Part shown: one piece after another, positions 5,508 to 9,079 of the stretch | Layout: each line of letters opens with the position of its first letter | Numbering within the stretch: position 1 is the stretch's first letter | Assembly (NCBI GenBank): GCA_014523665.1 | Contig: JAATVR010000288.1 | Location: 1 to 9,079, forward strand | DNA from: Nitrososphaerales archaeon TH526 | GTDB taxonomy: Archaea > Thermoproteota > Nitrososphaeria > Nitrososphaerales > Nitrososphaeraceae | Direction of reading: 5' to 3' | Length of the DNA: 9,079 nt | Notes under the pieces: model-generated | Told to the model about the DNA's origin: nothing | Database searches by the model: none | The model's input: only the letters and a program-made list of their open reading frames with translations | Made by a program: the position numbers and the translations under genes

Positions 5508-6101
5508 ATGCTAAAGCATTCAGTTTCCCTTCAACATCCATTGCACACGACAGCTCTCAAGGAAACTCTTCAAGTGTACTTTCACATATCAACGAATACG
5601 TGCCAAATCAACAAACCGAGCACTAATCCGGTTGGACCTCCCACCAATCCCATCATTGGAACCACTTCAAAGGTTGGAGAAATACAAAGACTGATCCGAA
5701 CTCTCTGTGCCCCTGAATTAGCGGACGCCATTCTCAAGCAGCTATCTGTAGCATTAATTGCCAATAGAGGAAATGAAGAAATTCTGGACCGGTGGCTTGA
5801 GGCACTAAGAAATAACATGAACCTGAAGGAGGCGTATTTCTATCTTTTTGGCGCTTCAACTAAGGAAGCGAATGAGCGTCCTCCATTGCATGGCCATCAC
5901 CTAGAAAGTCTATCCGAATCCTCAAGGATTAAGTTAATACGCATCGAACAATTACTGAAAATTCGTCTTAAAAATGATGTTGCAGTTTATGAGGAGATTG
6001 AACGAATTATTAAAGTCTGCAACGCACAACCCCAACGTCATCACATTATTCTTGATCTTGAGTTACATTCCTTAGGAGGAACACAGCAAACAAATAATTA
6101 A
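5508..6101 (+). CDS. Hypothetical protein, up to 197 residues; 5' end uncertain
   Basis: I do not recognise this protein. From about residue 55 it is convincingly coding and mostly helical and soluble: VGEIQRLIRTLCAPELADAI, NEEILDRWLEALRNN, LKEAYFYLFGA, then a charged helix with RIEQLLKIRLKND and YEEIERIIKVC, ending in a Gln/Asn-rich tail. A Pro/Asn-rich linker (PVGPPTNPIIG, 41-51) separates this from an atypical His/Thr/Cys-rich first 40 residues. The start ATG at 5508 has neither TATA nor Shine-Dalgarno. An overlapping frame (5471-5623) reads more naturally, so the 5' part may contain a frameshift, or the real start may lie downstream (for example GTG, residue 23). It is not clearly in an operon; the next gene has its own promoter. 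Confidence 0.6.
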   Translation: MLKHSVSLQHPLHTTALKETLQVYFHISTNTCQINKPSTNPVGPPTNPIIGTTSKVGEIQRLIRTLCAPELADAILKQLSVALIANRGNEEILDRWLEALRNNMNLKEAYFYLFGASTKEANERPPLHGHHLESLSESSRIKLIRIEQLLKIRLKNDVAVYEEIERIIKVCNAQPQRHHIILDLELHSLGGTQQTNN

Positions 6102-6159
6102 CACGAAACTTAAGATCACATCGCCGTAATAGGTTTATGTGCTTTATCTATACGTAAAA

Positions 6160-6168
6160 TTTTATATC
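6160..6168 (+). promoter_or_regulatory. TATA box of the PAC2 gene
   Basis: TTTTATATC is centred about 26.5 nt before the TTG at 6191. An ATG at 6180 lies only about 15 nt from it and opens just 18 codons in another frame. The spacing favours a leaderless mRNA starting at the TTG. Confidence 0.55.
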
Positions 6169-6190
6169 GACGCAGCGTAATGAACAACGA

Positions 6191-7123
6191 TTGTCACCAT
6201 CCAAGACACATGAAAAAGCTGTACATTCTGAAATGATGTCAGCCTATCCTCTACATTCTAAAGATAAGTTAGTAACAGAAGGAAAGACAACTGTTAGATC
6301 AATAGCAAAGGTAATACAAAAAAAGAAAAGATTGGATTCACCAATCCTAATAGCAGGTTTTCCTGGGCCGGGTCTAGTAGGATCGATAAGCACTAGCTAT
6401 ATTATCAACAGACTACACATGGAACAAATTGCCTGTGTCGAATCTGAGTTTATAGTACCAGGGGTTATTTATGCTGAAGGGAAACTTAGACACCCATTTC
6501 GGTTGTATTCCAATGAGGAGGGCAAAGTTTGCGTACTCGTATGTGAAGCTCCTATAATGATAGAGGGCATGCATTCAGTTTTGGATACCGTTACGAAATG
6601 GGCCTTAAATAATAAGGTCAAGCAGGTTATGGTGTTGGATGGTATTGCCGTTGAAAGTATACCTAATTCGAATAGAACCCCTATGATTATGTCAAGTAAC
6701 GGAGAGGTTGCAGATGAGGCTAGTCTAATTCCAGATACAGATGAAGAGGCACATAACAAGGAGGCTCAAGCAGAGCATAATTCTGAGCAGAATGTATATC
6801 CAACTACTGCATTTATCGGCGGATTAGCAGGAGGATTATTATCCTCTTGTCTATCAAATGGGCTGGCTTCTAAGGCTTTATTCATATCTTCAACTAGAGG
6901 AATGCCAGATCCGGAGGGAGCTGCCATTCTGTTAGAATCACTTGATAAAATTACAGATGATAAAAGCCTAGAGATAGATACTAAACAACTTAGGAGACAA
7001 GGAGCGGCTCTACGGATAAGATTGGAAAAGATAATTCAATCTCTTCGCGGTCAACAACAGCAACCGGAGGAAAAGGGAGTACAAGATGCCGATCGTATCA
7101 GGGATGGTGTAATGTACGGATAA
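6191..7123 (+). CDS. PAC2 family protein (proteasome assembly chaperone-like)
   Basis: A 310-residue cytoplasmic protein of the PAC2 family, which includes the archaeal proteasome assembly chaperones PbaA/PbaB and eukaryotic PAC2. The core begins with PILIAGFPGPGLVGSISTSY (51-70) and continues with EFIVPGVIYAEG, VCVLVCEAPI (113-122) and KQVMVLDGIAVE (144-155). After the insert come TAFIGGLAGGLLSSC (206-220) and TRGMPDPEGAAILLESLDKI (235-254). An acidic, low-complexity insert of about 45 residues (158-203) interrupts the fold. A charged C-terminal helix (about 262-286) is followed by a Gln-rich linker and a tail ending MYG. That ending fits the hydrophobic-Tyr-X pattern used by proteasome activators and PbaA-type chaperones to dock on the alpha ring. 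The start is TTG by TATA spacing; ATG codons at 6233 and 6236 are alternatives that spare the core. Confidence 0.9.
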   Translation: MSPSKTHEKAVHSEMMSAYPLHSKDKLVTEGKTTVRSIAKVIQKKKRLDSPILIAGFPGPGLVGSISTSYIINRLHMEQIACVESEFIVPGVIYAEGKLRHPFRLYSNEEGKVCVLVCEAPIMIEGMHSVLDTVTKWALNNKVKQVMVLDGIAVESIPNSNRTPMIMSSNGEVADEASLIPDTDEEAHNKEAQAEHNSEQNVYPTTAFIGGLAGGLLSSCLSNGLASKALFISSTRGMPDPEGAAILLESLDKITDDKSLEIDTKQLRRQGAALRIRLEKIIQSLRGQQQQPEEKGVQDADRIRDGVMYG

Positions 7124-7246
7124 GCATTACAACTGCAGATAATTTAGTTGACAGATATGATCGCTCTTAGACATACCATGCGAGTTTGTAGGCATTGATT
7201 AACTGGGCAGGCGTCCTACACTTCGGCCTATTACACTATATATTAA

Positions 7247-7438
7247 ATGCAGGAAGATAGGACTGTAAGCTACAGGTTAATATGTCTGCAAGCATTAAAG
7301 CCAATTCTGGTTGTCTACCTTACATTTTGGTATCAGTTGGTACTATATACTTCATTAATTATATTAAAAGCTTTTTTAATTAAAGGTAGATCGGAAGCAG
7401 ACTTACCGACCTACCACATGGATTTTGTCATGACGTGA
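7247..7438 (+). CDS. Possible small membrane peptide, 63 residues
   Basis: The ORF has a hydrophobic stretch (about 15-45: ALKPILVVYLTFWYQLVLY, TSLIILKAFLI) that could span the membrane once or twice, between polar ends. TATA-like CTATATATTA lies only about 9 nt before the ATG, too close for a normal archaeal promoter, and there is no Shine-Dalgarno. AT-rich DNA readily yields hydrophobic chance frames, so confidence is low. Confidence 0.22.
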   Translation: MQEDRTVSYRLICLQALKPILVVYLTFWYQLVLYTSLIILKAFLIKGRSEADLPTYHMDFVMT

Positions 7439-7690
7439 CTTGAATAGCATAGACCACCCCCCTTCTAATAAAATCTCAACACATTTACATTTAGGAAATT
7501 CTTGATTCTCATAAAGAGTAATGTGGGATTGGCTGCTGGTATAAAGGTAGGAGGTAGTGGTCACACAGTCAGCCAACTCCGGCACCTATGGGTACTCTTG
7601 CAATGTTATATGGTCATCTTTAATAATGGTTTTATCATCTAGTTCTGGGAATTCGCTGGAAAATTTACAGCAGAACTTAAAATACTTTGG

Positions 7691-7704
7691 TCTCTAATTA
7701 GAGA
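7691..7704. repeat. 14-bp perfect palindrome
   Basis: TCTCTAATTAGAGA equals its own reverse complement. It lies 21 bp before the hairpin at 7726-7765. It could be a dimeric protein site. A TTAAAATA at 7677-7684 lies just upstream and could act as a TATA box for an RNA starting near 7706. Confidence 0.45.
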
Positions 7705-7725
7705 TAGCAGACTAGAGATCAATTG

Positions 7726-7765
7726 GGGGCTAGTGCGGCGATACGGAAGATAATGCACTAGCCCC
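7726..7765. repeat. Perfect 11-bp-stem hairpin, 18-nt loop (possible small RNA or site)
   Basis: GGGGCTAGTGC (7726-7736) is the exact reverse complement of GCACTAGCCCC (7755-7765). The stem has 8 G-C pairs in otherwise AT-rich DNA. Neither strand has a T run directly after the stem, so it is not a classic intrinsic terminator. A structured small RNA, transcript end or binding site is possible; I recognise no RNA family and see no C/D-box pattern. Confidence 0.5.
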
Positions 7766-7997
7766 GCCATTCCATTACTGTTGTTGGGCTGCCACTCCAA
7801 CCTATCTATGTATACCTTACTATTATCTATTATAGAACTTCCCTTTGTGTAGGGCTATATTCCCCTAATAATTTGAGGAATACTAAGTAGTAGCATGGTC
7901 AGTATAGGTTTGGATAGAGTAACTTATTGCAGATTATACTTTTACTGTTAAAACTTTGGCGTTTGAACCGTTAGCATATTGATCTCTAATAACATTA

Positions 7998-8282
7998 TTA
8001 TTGGCTTATTGACTTTTTGTAGAATTCTATCTCCGTACCTCTTGCTGGATTATATTCTATTCTGAATGACTCATCAATCTCTATGGATATCAATTCAGTA
8101 TTAACATCAAGTTGAATAGTTTGTAATGGCAGATTTTCATTTCTAGCTTTCTCTGTTATAAGACTGGACTTCTCTTGTAGATTACGCATAGTTGCATAAG
8201 TATGAAATCCATTTCTTGCAAGTGCAAACGAGGTTTCAACACTTGAGCTGCCTGTTACTACTGCAACTTTTTGGTCTTGCAT
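7998..8282 (-). pseudogene. Broken short-chain dehydrogenase/reductase (SDR), N-terminal fragment with foreign tail
   Basis: From the ATG at 8282 the first 60 residues match a classical SDR Rossmann start: QKVAVVTGSSS (4-14), ETSFALARNGFHTYATMRN (16-34) and IQLDV (56-60). The cofactor motif should be TGxxxGIG, but after TGSSS the Gly-Ile-Gly is absent and ETS follows after one Val, an apparent in-frame loss of about three codons. After LDV the SDR pattern ends. The remaining 34 residues (NTELISIEIDESFRIEYNPA, RGTEIEFYKKSISQ) show none of the NNAG, catalytic Ser or YxxxK motifs, and the chain is 94 residues instead of about 250. It is almost certainly not an active dehydrogenase. The frame extends to a TTG at 8324, but the TATA box at 8302-8310 fits the ATG at 8282. 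Confidence 0.72.
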
Positions 8283-8301
8283 GAAATTAGACAAATATAA
8301 A

Positions 8302-8310
8302 ATGTATAAA
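8302..8310 (-). promoter_or_regulatory. TATA box of the SDR remnant
   Basis: On the minus strand TTTATACAT is centred about 24 nt before the ATG at 8282, so the promoter of the broken gene looks intact. It is divergent from the promoter at 8471, with about 160 bp between. Confidence 0.45.
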
Positions 8311-8427
8311 AAACTATCTAACAAAACTAAAAAAAAGGTTTAGAATCAGACTAAATGGATTTGATCCTGAATCACAACCTTTGAGGATAAAGAACAATTA
8401 GCAAGTTCCATGTATATTAACTGGGTA

Positions 8428-8487
8428 GTTACTAACTGGTAATAATGTTACATAATCGTAACTTTCCGAGTTATATATTCCAGTAAC
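8428..8487. promoter_or_regulatory. Cluster of GTTAC/GTAAC pentamers around a promoter
   Basis: GTTAC occurs at 8428-8432 and 8447-8451, and its reverse complement GTAAC at 8458-8462 and 8483-8487. The first two are each preceded by AACTGG (8419-8424 and 8434-8439). The cluster brackets the TATA box at 8471-8479, as expected for operator or activator sites, though such pentamers are short. Confidence 0.35.
8471..8479 (+). promoter_or_regulatory. TATA box of the small gene pair at 8501
   Basis: TTATATATT is centred about 26 nt before the ATG at 8501, the best leaderless spacing in the window. It strongly supports transcription of the following small gene. Confidence 0.6.
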
Positions 8488-8500
8488 ATACCCCAAAGTA

Positions 8501-8749
8501 ATGGAGACTAAAATAATAAAATCAAGTCATCCGGAAAAGAAGGATTTTGTTCCATCAAAAGCCATAAATGAAAATTTTATGAAAACTGATCTGAAATCCA
8601 ATATATGCATTGCAGAGATGAGCCTAGATCAAGTAGTCAAAATTCTAGACAAGCAACTAGCTAACGATTATGCTCTGTCCACTAAGGCCCTTCACCCTAG
8701 GCTCGGCAGCTGTTCTACTTCACTACTAGGAGGGGGCCATTATGAGTGA
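8501..8749 (+). CDS. Small hypothetical protein, 82 residues
   Basis: No family is recognised. The protein has a lysine-rich polar N-terminus (METKIIKSSHPEKKDFVPSK), a probable amphipathic helix (MSLDQVVKILDKQLANDYAL, about 40-59) and a Ser/Gly/Cys-containing end (GSCSTSLLGGGHYE). It has no signal peptide or membrane segment. A well-spaced TATA box lies 26 nt upstream, giving a leaderless start at this ATG. Its TGA lies inside the start of the next ORF (ATG at 8742), suggesting a two-gene unit with coupled translation. Confidence 0.6.
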   Translation: METKIIKSSHPEKKDFVPSKAINENFMKTDLKSNICIAEMSLDQVVKILDKQLANDYALSTKALHPRLGSCSTSLLGGGHYE

Positions 8750-8825
8750 AGTCGGAACTAGAGACATCGCGCTAGCAATTGGTAAAATAGCTGCATCGGC
8801 ACAATCAAGAGCATCCCTTGCTTAA
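8742..8825 (+). CDS. Possible 27-residue second cistron overlapping the 82-residue gene
   Basis: The ATG overlaps the upstream gene's end and is preceded by AGGAGG at 8728-8733 with an 8-nt gap, a textbook Shine-Dalgarno for a second cistron in an otherwise leaderless setting. The peptide begins MSEVGTRDIALAIGKIAA and ends RASLA, a likely helix rich in small residues. After its TAA the frame stays open another 26 codons to 8906, so the gene may have been longer and carry a nonsense mutation. No family is recognised. Confidence 0.4.
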   Translation: MSEVGTRDIALAIGKIAASAQSRASLA

Positions 8826-8983
8826 TCCATCGAGCAAGACAGAGACGCGGCAAAGTGTGATAAGAGTTTTTCACCGATTATATTCTGTAACAACAAAAAG
8901 GGATAACCGAAGGTATTATTACTATCACTTATGCTCTAAGGATGTATGTTCGACTTATCATTTTATTAATACGTTGTAATTTC

Positions 8984-9079
8984 CTAGTGGCTGTTCAGCA
9001 TTGCCTTCAGTAAAGCTAGATCGTAATGGTATTTTTGAGGGGGAAAAGGATCGAAGTTTGTAATGTCTCTATCTTTGTA
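8984..9079 (-). CDS. Possible C-terminal end of a gene entering from the right edge
   Basis: On the minus strand the frame is open from the window edge for 31 codons to a TAG at 8986-8984. The translation contains YKDRDITNFDPFPPQKYHYD and ends LALLKAMLNSH. The composition is protein-like but the piece is short, its start is outside the window, and no family is recognised. Confidence 0.3.
   Translation of the reverse strand, partial: YKDRDITNFDPFPPQKYHYDLALLKAMLNSH

Larger units (their letters stand above)
7124..7997. other. Long spacer with structured DNA but no secure gene
   Basis: About 870 bp. It contains a 63-codon hydrophobic ORF (7247-7438), and an antisense 60-codon frame (7585-7403, GTG start) with a protein-like end (EILLEGGWSMLFKSRHDKI). 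It also has a start-poor plus frame ending NLQQNLKYFGL at 7697, a 14-bp palindrome at 7691-7704 and a perfect 11-bp hairpin at 7726-7765. The mutually overlapping open frames make me treat most as relics or chance. Confidence 0.5.

Noticed and set aside
6180..6236. ATG at 6180 as start of a leader peptide before the PAC2 gene
   Set aside because: It is only 18 codons long, too close to the TATA box, and out of frame with the real gene.
7403..7585. Minus-strand 60-codon frame with GTG start
   Set aside because: Its C-terminal part looks protein-like, but there is no promoter or Shine-Dalgarno and it overlaps other open frames on both strands. It is mentioned only as a possible relic.
7640..7860. 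Minus-strand open frame containing VYIDRLEWQPNN and running through the 7726-7765 hairpin
   Set aside because: There is no convincing start. The perfect hairpin explains the sequence better than coding, and chance frames of this size are common here.
7950..7975. T-arm-like GGTTCAAAC on the minus strand
   Set aside because: No flanking stem or other tRNA arms; not a tRNA.
1..9079. CRISPR array, rRNA, intact transposon or known defence system
   Set aside because: No regularly spaced repeats, rRNA signatures, transposase motifs or defence-family domains were seen.

Overview
The window looks like chromosomal DNA of an ammonia-oxidising-type archaeon (Thaumarchaeota/Nitrososphaeria, perhaps close to Nitrososphaera or Nitrosocosmicus). 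This is inferred from AT-rich DNA, TATA-type archaeal promoters about 20-28 nt ahead of start codons (leaderless mRNAs), a double-length Lrp/AsnC regulator, a HxlR-type regulator, a PAC2-family protein ending in a proteasome-docking-like tail, and long, sparsely coding spacers. No rRNA, tRNA, CRISPR array or intact insertion sequence was seen.

Left block (1-3615). The first 43 codons of a nitroreductase-family gene run leftwards off the edge. Behind it lie two adjacent palindromes (231-285) and then a two-HTH Lrp/AsnC regulator on the minus strand. Divergent from the regulator is a cassette of small genes (43, 131 and perhaps 21 codons, with overlapping or abutting stop and start codons), followed by a 14-TM-type MFS efflux transporter. 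The cassette and the transporter each start from a near-copy of the same 34-bp promoter module, exactly 660 bp apart, which suggests co-regulation, possibly by the adjacent Lrp protein.

Middle block (3616-6101). A long spacer carries a probable gene remnant and a strong inverted repeat. It is followed on the minus strand by a HxlR regulator with a possible 50-codon gene behind it. Beyond the HxlR promoter lies a frameshifted minus-strand gene remnant, a GC-rich double palindrome, and a 197-codon unknown gene whose 5' part may be frameshifted.

Right block (6102-9079). A PAC2-family gene (proteasome-assembly-chaperone-like) is followed by about 870 bp with no secure gene but with a perfect 11-bp-stem hairpin and a 14-bp palindrome. 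Next comes a broken short-chain dehydrogenase on the minus strand. Divergent from it is a small gene pair (82 and 27 codons, overlapping, second cistron with a strong Shine-Dalgarno) whose promoter is surrounded by four GTTAC/GTAAC pentamers. A minus-strand reading frame enters from the right edge.

Taken together, the recognisable genes (nitroreductase, MFS exporter, Lrp and HxlR regulators) fit stress or xenobiotic response in an accessory, partly decaying region. That functional link is inference from gene content. No known defence or other multi-gene system is evident.
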